Shown here one piece after another: positions 45,359 to 54,045 of a stretch of DNA of 64,000 nucleotides. The notes below the pieces were generated by a model that had not been told where the DNA came from, searched no databases, and saw only the letters and a program-made list of their open reading frames with translations. The DNA comes from CAWDVK01 sp963805715 (GTDB taxonomy: Bacteria > Actinomycetota > Actinomycetes > Streptosporangiales > Streptosporangiaceae): assembly GCA_963805715.1 (NCBI GenBank), contig CAWDVK010000007.1, positions 124,001 to 188,000 of the forward strand, written 5' to 3'. Both the position numbers and the translations under genes were made by a program. Numbering within the stretch: position 1 is the first letter of the stretch; each line of letters starts with the position of its first letter.

Positions 45359-47718
45359 TCCGCCAGCCGGAATTCACGGTCGAGCCGTGGTGCCTGCGGG
45401 AGACCGCGCTGAACCTGGATCTGCTGGCCCAGGCCGAGTCGGTCTTCGCGCTGTCGAATGGTCACCTGGGCTGGCGCGGCAACCTGGATGAGGGCGAGCC
45501 GCATGGCCTGCCGGGCACGTACCTCAACGGGGTTTACGAGCTGCGGCCGATGCCGGTCGCCGAGGCCGCCTATGACCAGCCGGAGTCCGGGCAGGCGATC
45601 ATCAACGTGACCAACGGCAAGCTGATCCGGCTGTTCGTCGATGATGAGCCGTTCGACGTGCGCTACGGCGAGCTGCGCGCGCATGAGCGACTGCTCGACT
45701 TCCGCGCGGGCACGCTGCGCCGCCGTACCGAGTGGGTGTCACCGGCCGGCGTCCCGGTCCGGGTCTCCTCCATCCGGCTCGTGTCGTTCACCCAGCGGGC
45801 GGTGGGGGCGATCTGCTACGACGTGGAGCCGCTCGACGGCCCGGCACGGATCTCGGTTCAGTCTGAGCTCCTCGCTAACGAGCAGCTGCCGGCCCGGGGC
45901 GATGACCCCCGCAGCGGCGCCGTTACGGACCAGGCCCTGACCAGCGAGTACCAGGATGCTGGCGGGACCGTCGTGGTCCTGGTGCACAGGACCGTGCGCA
46001 GCGGGCTGCGCGTCGGCGCGGCGATGGATCATCTCATCGACGGGCCGGGCGGCACTCAGCCGGACTCGCGGCTGTTTCCCGATGGCGGCATGGTCACGGC
46101 CACCTCGGTCCTGCAGCCGGGGCAGCGGCTGCGCGTGATCAAGTTCGTCGCCTGCGGCTGGTCGGGCGAGCGGTCGCTGACCGGAGTCCGTGATCAGGTG
46201 CTGGCCGCGCTGAGCGCCGCCCGGCAGACAGGCTGGGACGGCCTGCTGGCCGAGCAGCGCGTGTACCTGGACGATTTCTGGGACCGCGCCGACGTGCAGG
46301 TTGACGGGGACGCCGAGGTGCAGCAGGCGGTGCGGTTCGGGCTTTTCCACGTGCTGCAGGCCGGAGCGCGCGGGGAGAACCGCCCCATCCCGGCCAAGGG
46401 GCTGACCGGGCCTGGCTACGACGGCCACACGTTCTGGGATACCGAGACGTTCATCCTGCCGGTCCTTACCCTGACCACGCCGGACGCCGCGGCCAGTGCC
46501 CTGCGGTGGCGGCACAGCACCCTTCAGGTGGCCGTCGAGCGGGCCGCTCAGCTCGGCCTGCGGGGCGCGGCCTTCGCGTGGCGGACGATCGCCGGCCCCA
46601 CGTCCTCGGGCTACTGGCCCGCGAGCACCGCCGCCGTCCACATCAACGCGGACATTGCCGCCGCGGTGCTCCGCTATGTGGATGCCACCGGCGATACGGC
46701 GTTCGAGCAGGGGCCCGGCATGGAGCTGCTGACCCAGACCGCGCGGCTGTGGCGTTCCCTGGGCCACCATGATGCGCAGGGACAGTTCCACATCGACGGA
46801 GTCACCGGCCCCGATGAGTACAGCGCCATCGCTGACGACAACGTCTACACCAACCTGATGGCCCAGCAGAACCTGGCCGCGGCCGCGGACGCGGCCAGCC
46901 GGTATCCCGGCCGGGCCCGCGAGCTCGGCATCGACCCGGAGGAAGCCGCCGGCTGGCGTGACGCCGCCGCCGCGATGGCCATCCCTTACGACCAGCAGCT
47001 CGGCGTGCACCCGCAGGCCGAGAGGTTCACCCGGCACCAGGTCTGGGACTTCGCTCACACCTCGCCCGGCCAGTACCCGCTGATGCTGCACTTCCCCTAC
47101 TTCGACCTGTACCGCAAGCAGGTCGTCAAGCAGGCCGACCTGGTGCTGGCCATGCAACTGCGCGGCGATGCCTTCACCGCCGAGCAGAAGGCGCGGAACT
47201 TCGACTACTACGAGGCGCTCACCGTGCGGGACTCCTCGCTGTCGGCCTGCACTCAGGCGGTCATGGCCGCCGAGGTCGGGCACCTGGATCTCGCCTACGA
47301 CTACCTGGGTGAAGCCGCCCTGATGGACCTGAAGGATCTGGAGCACAACACCCGCGACGGCATGCACATCGCCTCCCTGGCCGGCACCTGGGTCGCCCTG
47401 GTCTGCGGCCTCGGCGGCCTGCGCCACCACGACGGCGTCGTCAGCTTCGCGCCGCGCCTGCCCGAGGACCTCGCCAGGCTTGCCTTCACCATCCTGATCC
47501 GGGGCAGGCGCCTTCATGTCCAGGTAGCCCACGGCGCCGCCACCTACACCCTGGCCGAGGGCGAGCCGATCCAGATTCTGCACCACGGCGCGCAGGTGCG
47601 GCTCACCGCCGGGAAGGCGCATGCTCGTGCCATCCCCCCGGCGCCGGCCCGGCCGCGGCCGCAGCAGCCGCCGGGACGCGAGCCGGCCCACCGCCGGGCC
47701 GGGCAGGAGCAAGGCTGA
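45355..47718 (+). CDS. GH65 family disaccharide phosphorylase
   Basis: The 787-residue protein matches trehalose/maltose/kojibiose phosphorylases, which release beta-glucose 1-phosphate. The N-terminal beta-sandwich runs from FTVEPWCLRETALNLDLLAQAESVFALSNGHLGWRGNLDEG. The (alpha/alpha)6 barrel holds GYDGHTFWDTETFILPVLTLTTPDAA and the general-acid Glu in GVTGPDEYSAIADDNVYTN. KQADLVLAMQL and DSSLSACTQAVMAAEVGHLDLAYDYLGEAALMDL are also typical. The tail beyond about residue 750 is Pro/Arg-rich. The exact disaccharide is open. Confidence 0.92.
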   Translation: MIRQPEFTVEPWCLRETALNLDLLAQAESVFALSNGHLGWRGNLDEGEPHGLPGTYLNGVYELRPMPVAEAAYDQPESGQAIINVTNGKLIRLFVDDEPFDVRYGELRAHERLLDFRAGTLRRRTEWVSPAGVPVRVSSIRLVSFTQRAVGAICYDVEPLDGPARISVQSELLANEQLPARGDDPRSGAVTDQALTSEYQDAGGTVVVLVHRTVRSGLRVGAAMDHLIDGPGGTQPDSRLFPDGGMVTATSVLQPGQRLRVIKFVACGWSGERSLTGVRDQVLAALSAARQTGWDGLLAEQRVYLDDFWDRADVQVDGDAEVQQAVRFGLFHVLQAGARGENRPIPAKGLTGPGYDGHTFWDTETFILPVLTLTTPDAAASALRWRHSTLQVAVERAAQLGLRGAAFAWRTIAGPTSSGYWPASTAAVHINADIAAAVLRYVDATGDTAFEQGPGMELLTQTARLWRSLGHHDAQGQFHIDGVTGPDEYSAIADDNVYTNLMAQQNLAAAADAASRYPGRARELGIDPEEAAGWRDAAAAMAIPYDQQLGVHPQAERFTRHQVWDFAHTSPGQYPLMLHFPYFDLYRKQVVKQADLVLAMQLRGDAFTAEQKARNFDYYEALTVRDSSLSACTQAVMAAEVGHLDLAYDYLGEAALMDLKDLEHNTRDGMHIASLAGTWVALVCGLGGLRHHDGVVSFAPRLPEDLARLAFTILIRGRRLHVQVAHGAATYTLAEGEPIQILHHGAQVRLTAGKAHARAIPPAPARPRPQQPPGREPAHRRAGQEQG

Positions 47719-47734
47719 CCGCCCGGCCCCGTTG

Positions 47735-47986
47735 TCATCCGGGCTTGCGGGCCTCGATGAGGAATCGGGTGGCGCGGGCCGTGAACGAGCCCTCGCGGCC
47801 GATGCGGTCGTGCAGGGCTCGCAGCTCGGACCGGTATCGCTGCACCGTGAAGCCTGGCACCAGCCAGATCACCTTGCGCAGGAAGTAGACGCTTCGGCCG
47901 GCCGTGGCTGCTCGCGCCCCTCGGAAAGCCGGCCGCCGCCGGCCGGGCGCGGCGGCGCGGGTCATCAGCTGCGCCGCGCCGCGCAA
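47735..47986 (-). pseudogene. C-terminal remnant of a SAM-dependent methyltransferase
   Basis: The last 45 residues (VIWLVPGFTVQRYRSELRALHDRIGREGSFTARATRFLIEARKPG) look like the end of a class I methyltransferase, where an ATRFLIEARKP finish is common. The preceding stretch is low-complexity Ala/Arg, and no SAM-binding motif exists upstream. I therefore read it as a truncated gene. The call rests on one short segment. Confidence 0.45.
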
Positions 47987-48064
47987 TCACCTGCGGGGGA
48001 TGATGCCCGCTGGCCTGTGCCGGGGAAGGAGTGAGGAAATCTCCAGAACGACAGGGAAGGCGCG

Positions 48065-48346
48065 ATGGCAACCAAGATGGCGTACAAGCAGGCATCCGGC
48101 GGCGTCAGGCTCAACACCGGGCCGCTGATCTTCGGCGCGGAGCTGATTGGCGTGGGCACTGTCCTGCTCATGGCCGGCTTCGCGGTCGGCAGCATGACGC
48201 TCATGTCGGCGGGGCGCCGGTGGCTCGGCACCCTGGACCAGCCGCCAGCCGAGATCGTCAGGCATCACTGGGAGAAGACCAAGGCCGCCACGCTTGCCGG
48301 TGCCTCGGCCTGGCAGAGCAGCGGGCCGGCCCGCAGCTCTCACTGA
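48065..48346 (+). CDS. Small membrane protein of unknown function
   Basis: The 93-residue protein has one or two hydrophobic segments (TGPLIFGAELIGVGTVLLMAGFAVGSMTLM, about residues 18-47), then AGRRWLGTLDQPPAEIVRHHWEKTKAATLAG. The last part resembles other short actinobacterial membrane proteins, but I cannot name a family. GGGAAGG lies just before the ATG. Confidence 0.65.
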   Translation: MATKMAYKQASGGVRLNTGPLIFGAELIGVGTVLLMAGFAVGSMTLMSAGRRWLGTLDQPPAEIVRHHWEKTKAATLAGASAWQSSGPARSSH

Positions 48347-48574
48347 GCGCGGGGCCAGACCGCCGGATCAGCTACCGGGCGTGCTCGAGCCCGGCCTCAA
48401 CGAGGCCGGGCTCGGCTCCCCGGAGCGCATCGGCCTCGAGTGGCGCCCGGGCCTGCGCCGGGGAGACCTGACCGCTCGCGATAAGCCGCCCCGGCGCAGC
48501 GGGATTGCCGGCAATTCTGGCTGGACTAGCCGGCAATCGTCCCGGCAGCGCTGACCGTGGCTTATTGTTCCGGT

Positions 48575-49486
48575 GTGATCCGGGAACAGGCTGATACGCG
48601 AGTGACCACCGTGACGCCGCGGCCGGAAGGCTCGGTGGTGGCCATCGCGCCGCCGGGGGGCGGCGCGGGGATGTGGGCTGGCTCGCCGAGCGCGGTCCGG
48701 TACGGGCAGGAGATCTTCCTGGCGTACCGGGTGCGCCGGCCATCAGGGCAGGGCCGTGGCTACGCGGTCGTCATCGCCCGCTCGGCAGACGGCGAGAACT
48801 TCGAGCCCATCCTGTCCATCGGCAAGGACGAGATGGACGCCGAGTCGCTGGAGCGGCCGTCCCTCGTCCTGACCCCGGCCGGCCACTGGCGGCTGTACCT
48901 GAGCTGCGCCACCCATGGCACCAAGCACTGGCGGGTTGAGGTCCTGGAGGCCGCGCACCCCGGCGCTTTCGACCCGCGGACCGCGGCGGTGGTGCTGCCA
49001 GGCAGTCAGGCGAGTGCCGTCAAGGACCCGGTGATCGTCCATCACGAAGGCCGGTGGCACCTGTGGGCGTCCGTGCACCCGCTCGGCGACCCCGCGCAGA
49101 CGGACCGGATGACCACCGAGTACGCGGTCAGCCCCGATGGCCTGAACTGGACCTGGCAGGGCACGGCGCTGGCGCCGCGGCCGGCTGAGTGGGATGCGCG
49201 CGGAGTGCGGGTCACCGCCGTGCAGTTCACGCCGGCGGGCGTGCTGGCCTACTACGACGGGCGCGCGACGGCGGCGGAGAACTTCGAGGAGCGGACCGGG
49301 GTGGCCACCGGAGCCGCTCCGGACGCGCTGGCCGCCGTCGGGTCCGCGCCGGCCGCGCAGTCACCCGCGCCGCCGTACGGCCTTCGCTATCTCGCCATCG
49401 TGGACGTCGGCGACGGCCGGTACCGGCTGTACTACGAGCTGACGCAGCCGGACGGATCACACGACCTGCGCACCGAGCTGCGCTGA
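48575..49486 (+). CDS. Beta-propeller glycosidase-like protein (GH43/GH130-type fold)
   Basis: About 303 residues form repeated blades such as GMWAGSPSAVRYGQEIFLAYRVRRP, SADGENFEPILSIGKDEMDAESLERPSLVLTPAGHWRLYLSC, SAVKDPVIVHHEGRWHLWASVH and YAVSPDGLNWTWQGTAL. ERPSL and KDPVI place acidic residues as in five-bladed glycoside hydrolases or phosphorylases. The reaction is unknown. GTGs at 48557 and 48575 are both possible; a TATTGT just upstream of the second would fit a leaderless transcript. It lies near the GH65 gene, so carbohydrate work fits. Confidence 0.65.
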   Translation: MIREQADTRVTTVTPRPEGSVVAIAPPGGGAGMWAGSPSAVRYGQEIFLAYRVRRPSGQGRGYAVVIARSADGENFEPILSIGKDEMDAESLERPSLVLTPAGHWRLYLSCATHGTKHWRVEVLEAAHPGAFDPRTAAVVLPGSQASAVKDPVIVHHEGRWHLWASVHPLGDPAQTDRMTTEYAVSPDGLNWTWQGTALAPRPAEWDARGVRVTAVQFTPAGVLAYYDGRATAAENFEERTGVATGAAPDALAAVGSAPAAQSPAPPYGLRYLAIVDVGDGRYRLYYELTQPDGSHDLRTELR

Positions 49487-49517
49487 CCCGATCGGCCGCC
49501 GGTGGCTGGCCCCGCGG

Positions 49518-50507
49518 TCACAGATCGCGCGGCCGCCCGTTGCGGGCCTGCCGCTGCCCGGACGGCCTGGCTCCGACCAGCCCGCCTGAGTCGCCGCGCG
49601 GCATCAGCCAGTCGCTGAAATCCTGCCCGGTCAGGGCTTCGAGCAGCCGCACGTCGGCCTCGAACCTGGGAATCAGCGCCTGCCGTTCCTCCCAGGTCAG
49701 GGGCTTGCGCGGGGCCGCGTCCCGCTGCAGGATGCGCTCCAGGTGATCCATCATCGCCGATTCGGCATGATGCGGCAGCGCGGCGGTGACCGCGCTGCCC
49801 GCTCGCACCGCCCTGGCCAGGGCCCGGTGCCGCAGGGACGGATCCGGATGAGCAGTGACGTTCTCCCGCGGCATCTCGGTCAGCACGCCCTCGGTCACGC
49901 CGAGGAAGGCGCAGATCTGGTCCAGCGTCCGGGCCGGCTGGTCGATGAGCGTCCGGTACCGGAGCACCAGGACCTGCTCGCGAGGGAACACCGAGTACAG
50001 GTCCCGTAGCTGCTCCCCGTACCTGCCGAGCGCGGTGTAGTGCCAGAAGTCAGCCCAGCCCGCGGCTATCCGGCGGTCCTCCTCGGCGCACGCCCGGACG
50101 AAGTCACTGACCGGGTCGAGGCCCGCTGACCACAGGTGCGTCCAGTTGGAGTGCGCGCGCTCCACCGGATCACGCAGTACGACTATCAGCCTGGCCGCCG
50201 GGATGAGAGTCCTGATCCGCTGGTGTGCCGCGCGGCTGTAGAGGTAGAACGGCGTTGACTCACCGCGCAGCGTGCCTGGCGGCGCGGGGTCGAAGAGTGC
50301 CTCGTAGGCATCCAGCTGCCAGATGTGCTCGCGGTAGGTCTTGGCGTCGCCGGGGCCGCCCTGGGCCGGCGGCGGCCCGTCGGTCAGGAAGAACTTCGGC
50401 TCCTTCACCGTCGACAGGTAGAGCGCGGGATGGCCGGCCAGGGCCACGTGCAGGGCTGTGGTGCCCGCCTTCGGGACGCCAGCGACGAAGAAGTCCGGCA
50501 GTGCCAC
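49518..50507 (-). CDS. PAPS-dependent sulfotransferase
   Basis: The 329-residue protein has the 5'-phosphosulfate loop in DFFVAGVPKAGTTALHVALAGHP (residues 4-26) and the 3'-phosphate motif LIVVLRDPVERAHSNWTHLWSAG. The ESTPFYLY segment and late VLRYRTLIDQPARTLDQICAFLGV are typical. Acceptor unknown. The GTG at 50507 is chosen because GTAGGAGG lies just upstream. An AT-rich promoter with TATAGT (minus strand, about 50544-50549) precedes it. Confidence 0.9.
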   Translation of the reverse strand: MALPDFFVAGVPKAGTTALHVALAGHPALYLSTVKEPKFFLTDGPPPAQGGPGDAKTYREHIWQLDAYEALFDPAPPGTLRGESTPFYLYSRAAHQRIRTLIPAARLIVVLRDPVERAHSNWTHLWSAGLDPVSDFVRACAEEDRRIAAGWADFWHYTALGRYGEQLRDLYSVFPREQVLVLRYRTLIDQPARTLDQICAFLGVTEGVLTEMPRENVTAHPDPSLRHRALARAVRAGSAVTAALPHHAESAMMDHLERILQRDAAPRKPLTWEERQALIPRFEADVRLLEALTGQDFSDWLMPRGDSGGLVGARPSGQRQARNGRPRDL

Positions 50508-50618
50508 GGCTTTCCTCCTACTGCAGCGGGCCGTTGGCAGCAAACTATATCGATCTGCTAACTAGGTATAGCTGCCTTCCGCAGCCCGTTGCCCAGTCGC
50601 TACCCCGCCCCGGGCTGA

Positions 50619-51074
50619 TCATCCCGATCCCGGGCCGCCGACCCCCTGCTCCAGCGCGTAGCGGACGAGCTGGGCCTTGTTGTGCAGCTGCAGCTTGCTC
50701 AGCGTGTTCTGCACGTGATTCTGAACTGTCCGCGGCGAGACCGTCAGCCTGGCGGCGATCTGCGGATACGTCAGCCCGGTCGCGACCAGCCGCAGGATCT
50801 CGGTCTCCCGCTCGGTCAGTACCGGCGCCGGCGACCTGCCAGCGGGCGTCGCGGCCGGCCCGGCCGCCCCGCCTCCCGCGCCCGCGGCGGAGCCGGCCAG
50901 CCTCCGGTACTCGCCGAGCACCAGGCCGGCCAGCCCCGGCGTGAACACCGCCTGGCCGGACGCGGCCATCCGGACCGCCGTAATCAGCTCGCTGAGCTGC
51001 GTCGACTTCAGCAAGTAGCCGATCGCGCCTACCGTCACCGCGTCCAGCACATCCTGCCGCTCGCCCCTGGTCGG
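50619..51074 (-). pseudogene. NarL/LuxR response regulator lacking most of its receiver domain
   Basis: About 151 residues remain. They start in TRGERQDVLDAVTVGAIGYLLKSTQLSELITAVRMAASGQAVFTPGLAGLVL (end of a receiver domain, with the conserved Lys). They end with a complete LuxR helix-turn-helix, LTERETEILRLVATGLTYPQIAARLTVSPRTVQNHVQNTLSKLQLHNKAQLVRYALE. The first 75 or so residues, including the phosphorylated Asp, are missing. The frame runs straight into the UbiA-like gene upstream. This looks like a deletion junction, in the genome or in the assembly. Confidence 0.75.
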
Positions 51075-51633
51075 CGGTGACCACGCACAGTCCGGCGAGC
51101 ATGGCGTCCTGGCGCATCGAAGGCCAGTGCGCCGCCCGCATCGACAGGCAGACCAGCAGCATCAGCATCATCCCGCGGCCGAGGATGGCGATGGCCGAGA
51201 TCAGCGCCTCGTCCCGGCGCGGGCCCCGGTCCGCGGACAGGGCATGCAGGGCGATGAGGGCTGCGGCCAGGCAGCCGGCCTCGGTCACGACCAGGGCGAC
51301 GGTCGGCTGGCGCGCCGCGGCCAGGATGGCCCCGGTGCCGGCCAGCCAGCAGCACGCGCTGAACTGGCAGGTGCGCCGGCGGCCATGCCGGACCAGGAAG
51401 ATCCGCTTGCCGAACAGCGCGTCCCCGCGGACATCGCGGAAGTCCTTCAGCAGGATCCGGCCGATGAAGCTCAGGTAGAGGCCGGCCAGCAGGAGCAGGT
51501 CAGCGGGCCGCGGCGACCCGCGCACCGCGAAGATGCCGACCAGGTACGGGACGGCGACGTAGCCAGCCGGAAGTACCAGGGCGGCCAGCGCGCCACGGTC
51601 GGCCAGCCGGACCGGCCGCAGCCGCCGGATCAT
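51075..51633 (-). pseudogene. UbiA-like membrane prenyltransferase, 3' end lost
   Basis: About 186 residues of a polytopic protein start at MIRRLRPVRLADRGALAALVLPAGYVAVPYLVGIF. LSFIGRILLKDFRDVRGDALFGKRIFLVRHGRR has the Asp-rich DFRDVRGD loop of UbiA-type prenyltransferases. After MRQDAMLAGLCVVTA the sequence changes to response-regulator code in another frame, so the last helices are absent. The start overlaps the stop of the 40-residue membrane peptide (ATGA), so they were co-translated. Confidence 0.65.
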
Positions 51634-51752
51634 TTGCTGCTCCCGTAGCGGCTGAGGCCCACGAGCACGATCACCAGCACGCCGCCGATGAACAGGCCTC
51701 CCCCGATCAGCATCGCCGCGAGGACGATCCCGGCGATCTTCCACCCGCTCAT
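51630..51752 (-). CDS. 40-residue membrane peptide upstream of the UbiA-like gene
   Basis: A short frame from the ATG at 51752 with RBS AGGGAG begins MSGWKIAGIVLAAMLIGG and contains a second hydrophobic run (FIGGVLVIVLVGL), ending RYGSSK. It has one or two membrane segments. Its TGA overlaps the next ATG (ATGA), which supports real translation. I do not recognise it; it may be a helper of the membrane enzyme. Confidence 0.55.
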   Translation of the reverse strand: MSGWKIAGIVLAAMLIGGGLFIGGVLVIVLVGLSRYGSSK

Positions 51753-51874
51753 CGGCCGGGCTCCCTGGCATCCAGTGCAGTTCTCATGCGGTCAGGATGC
51801 CGGCAGCGGCGCGGCCGGCGCCTGAGCCCTGCTACCTATCCCGGCCTGAGTAGTTCTGCCTAGCGGCCCGCTCC

Positions 51875-52846
51875 CTACCCCGGGCGGTCACTGCGGCGGC
51901 GCAGCCGCGCGGCGTCCAGCGGCGGCGCGGGCAGCGGGTCGCCGCGGTAACCGCCGACCGCGCCGAACCGGCCAGCGCGCCAGTCGGCGGCGGCCGCCTC
52001 GATCTCGCCGGGGGTGCGGGCGACGAAGTTCCACCACATCAGCAGCTGCTCCCCGAGCGGAACGCCGCCGAGAAGCAGCAGCGTGCTGCGCGCCGGAGCG
52101 GCCACGGCGGCCCGTTCGCGGCCCGTGCCGAGGTACAGCAGCTGACCAGGCTGCAGGTAGGTGCCCTCGACCTCGGCCGAGCCGGCCGCCACGAAGATCA
52201 CGTGCTCATAGCCGGGCGCCAGCGGCAGCCAGCCGCGCGCATCGCGGCCGGGTGCGGCCAGCTGGGCCCCGAGGATGCCGGAGAAGACGGTGGCCGGGGA
52301 CTGCTCGCCGGCCAGTTCACCGAGGAACACGGTGATCTCGAAATGGCCCAGGGCGGCCTGCGGCAGCTGCTGGTGGTGCTCGAACGCCGGGTCAGCGTGC
52401 CGGCTGGCGTCCGGCAGCGCCACCCAGAGCTGGACGCCGTGCAACTGGGGATCGTGCTCTGCTGGCGACTCCTCCGCGTGCGCGATGCCGCGCCCCGAGG
52501 TCATCAGGTTGAGCTGGCCGGGCCGGATCATCTGCTCGCTGCCCAGGCTGTCGCGGTGCAGCACGTTCCCGGCCAGCAGCCACGTCACGGTCTGCAGGCC
52601 GATGTGCGGATGCGGCGGCACCTGCATGCCGGTGACGCCGTCCACCGACATTGGCCCGTAGTGGTCGATGAAGCACCAGGCCCCGACGCTGCGGCGCAGC
52701 CGCAGCGGCAGCAGCCGGCGGACCGTCATGGCGCCGACTCTCGCGTCCCGCGCCTGCGATAGCTCCAGGCCCTCCGCGATGGCCGGATCTGCTGCGATCT
52801 TCACCGGGTCTTCGGCAATCTCCACGTTGGCATCTACGGTGCTCAC
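51875..52846 (-). CDS. Pirin family protein
   Basis: The 323-residue bicupin protein has the metal ligands of the first cupin in PPHPHIGLQTVTWLLAGNVLHRDSLGSEQMIRPGQLNLMTSGRGIAHAEES (two His, a later His and Glu). A C-terminal cupin follows (LLLLGGVPLGEQLLMWWNFVARTPGEIEAA). Bacterial pirins act as quercetinase-like dioxygenases or regulators. The GTG at 52846 is used because AAGGGAGAA lies just upstream; an ATG further up overlaps that RBS. Confidence 0.93.
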   Translation of the reverse strand: MSTVDANVEIAEDPVKIAADPAIAEGLELSQARDARVGAMTVRRLLPLRLRRSVGAWCFIDHYGPMSVDGVTGMQVPPHPHIGLQTVTWLLAGNVLHRDSLGSEQMIRPGQLNLMTSGRGIAHAEESPAEHDPQLHGVQLWVALPDASRHADPAFEHHQQLPQAALGHFEITVFLGELAGEQSPATVFSGILGAQLAAPGRDARGWLPLAPGYEHVIFVAAGSAEVEGTYLQPGQLLYLGTGRERAAVAAPARSTLLLLGGVPLGEQLLMWWNFVARTPGEIEAAAADWRAGRFGAVGGYRGDPLPAPPLDAARLRRRSDRPG

Positions 52847-53017
52847 GGCCGGTTCTCCCTTCAGGGGCATCTCCCGGCTGCCGTCGTCCGCGACGGGCGA
52901 TTGCACGACAGGCAGATCTCGACCATAACCCGGCGGGAAGCCGGCCGCTGGGCGAGGAACGTCTTGGTCCCGACCCGGCGACCGGCCACCCTGTCTCCTT
53001 GTCTCCCTGCTGAGCGT

Positions 53018-53072
53018 CCATGATCTCGAAGACTTAAGGGGAAATAGCCCAGCTAAGTCTTCGAGATCATGG
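53018..53072. repeat. 19-bp perfect inverted repeat
   Basis: CCATGATCTCGAAGACTTA and its exact reverse complement flank a 17-base loop. The arms are far less GC-rich than the genome. It lies between the 3' end of the zeta-kinase set and the pirin promoter, so it may be a terminator, but the sequence style also suits a dispersed palindromic element. Confidence 0.92.
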
Positions 53073-53131
53073 GATCACGCCTGCTTCCCGCTCACTCGGC
53101 CTGACCGTCACCCGCCGAGCCGCCCGGGTCC

Positions 53132-53410
53132 TCAGCCCGCTATTGACTCAGCCATTGCCTGGGCCAGTGCGTCGTACTGATCATCGGTGATGTCGCCGCG
53201 GTGATAAGCCGCCGCAACGTCATCGAAGGATCCGGGAACATATGGATCCGGATCCTGCTGCGCTCGGGCGGCTAGCTCAAGATAGGTCCGGGCCGCTGGC
53301 GGCTTAGTTCGCGGCCAGGAGCGATCCCGGAACCGCTGCGCCACGGCGTCCAGGCTCAACGTGCCGTCTCGCAGCGCTGCCAGCAAGTCAGTGACTTCGT
53401 TGCTCGTCAT
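53132..53410 (-). CDS. 92-residue protein coupled to the zeta-like kinase
   Basis: The small, mostly helical protein begins MTSNEVTDLLAALRDGTLSLDAVAQRFRDRSW and ends with an acidic helix pair (SFDDVAAAYHRGDITDDQYDALAQAMAES). The ATG overlaps the kinase stop by 4 nt, so the two are co-translated. It could be the antitoxin or a partner of the kinase. It does not match the classical epsilon/PezA antitoxins that I know, so the role is inference. Confidence 0.62.
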   Translation of the reverse strand: MTSNEVTDLLAALRDGTLSLDAVAQRFRDRSWPRTKPPAARTYLELAARAQQDPDPYVPGSFDDVAAAYHRGDITDDQYDALAQAMAESIAG

Positions 53411-54045
53411 TTGGCCTCCTCGCTCAGACCGTCTTCGCGGCTCTGCTCGACGAGCACCGCGTCACGTCCGTTAACTGAGTTGTCGTACCTGGACCAGCTA
53501 TCGAAGCGGTGCTTGACATCCTCGAACGTTTTCCTGTTGACGCTGCCGAGCTGTGAATCCTGCTGCGCGCGGATCACGTCGTGCGGGACGAACCTGCCTC
53601 CGAGGCCATGCCCGGCACGGTACTCATCGTGTCCGGCACGGTGCCGCGCGTCCGCGCGCTGGACGCTCGTCTCAACCGGTATGTCAACGAAGACTGCGTC
53701 AATCCTCGAGTACCCCGCTGCCCGTAGCTCGGTGATGCGCCGCTCGGTCGATGTCCGCGACGACATGGTGATATCCCAGATGACGTTCTTGCCGTCGGCG
53801 AGAGCCAGCAGGGCGACCTGCTTGGCCAGGTAGGACGTTTCTTCGTGGACCAGGTCGGATGCCTCCATCGGCGATAGGCCGGCGACCTCTGGCACGAGCC
53901 CGCGGGCGGCGAGCTCCTCCTTGATGTCATCGGGATTAATCGTCAGGTACTCAGAGCGGTCAATGCTGGCATGTTTCTCGAGCACTGTGGATTTGCCTGC
54001 CCCGCCCAAGCCGCCAGCGACTATCGCTCTGTGGTCACACGGCAC
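53407..54045 (-). CDS. Zeta toxin-family kinase
   Basis: The 212-residue P-loop protein has Walker A in AGGLGGAGKSTVL (about residues 10-22). NPDDIKEELAARGLVPEVAGLSPMEASDLVHEE and the later DITMSSRTSTERRITELRAAGY are typical of zeta/PezT kinases, which phosphorylate UDP-N-acetylglucosamine or related sugars in characterised cases. RFDSWSRYDNSVNGRDAVL is near the end. The GTG at 54045 is an internal-looking start; the N-terminal helices appear to sit in the preceding, frame-shifted segment. Toxicity is not shown by sequence alone. Confidence 0.82.
   Translation of the reverse strand: MPCDHRAIVAGGLGGAGKSTVLEKHASIDRSEYLTINPDDIKEELAARGLVPEVAGLSPMEASDLVHEETSYLAKQVALLALADGKNVIWDITMSSRTSTERRITELRAAGYSRIDAVFVDIPVETSVQRADARHRAGHDEYRAGHGLGGRFVPHDVIRAQQDSQLGSVNRKTFEDVKHRFDSWSRYDNSVNGRDAVLVEQSREDGLSEEAK

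Noticed and set aside
45739..47712. A 657-codon minus-strand frame opposite GH65
   Set aside because: Codon-position mirror of GH65; no domain and biased composition.
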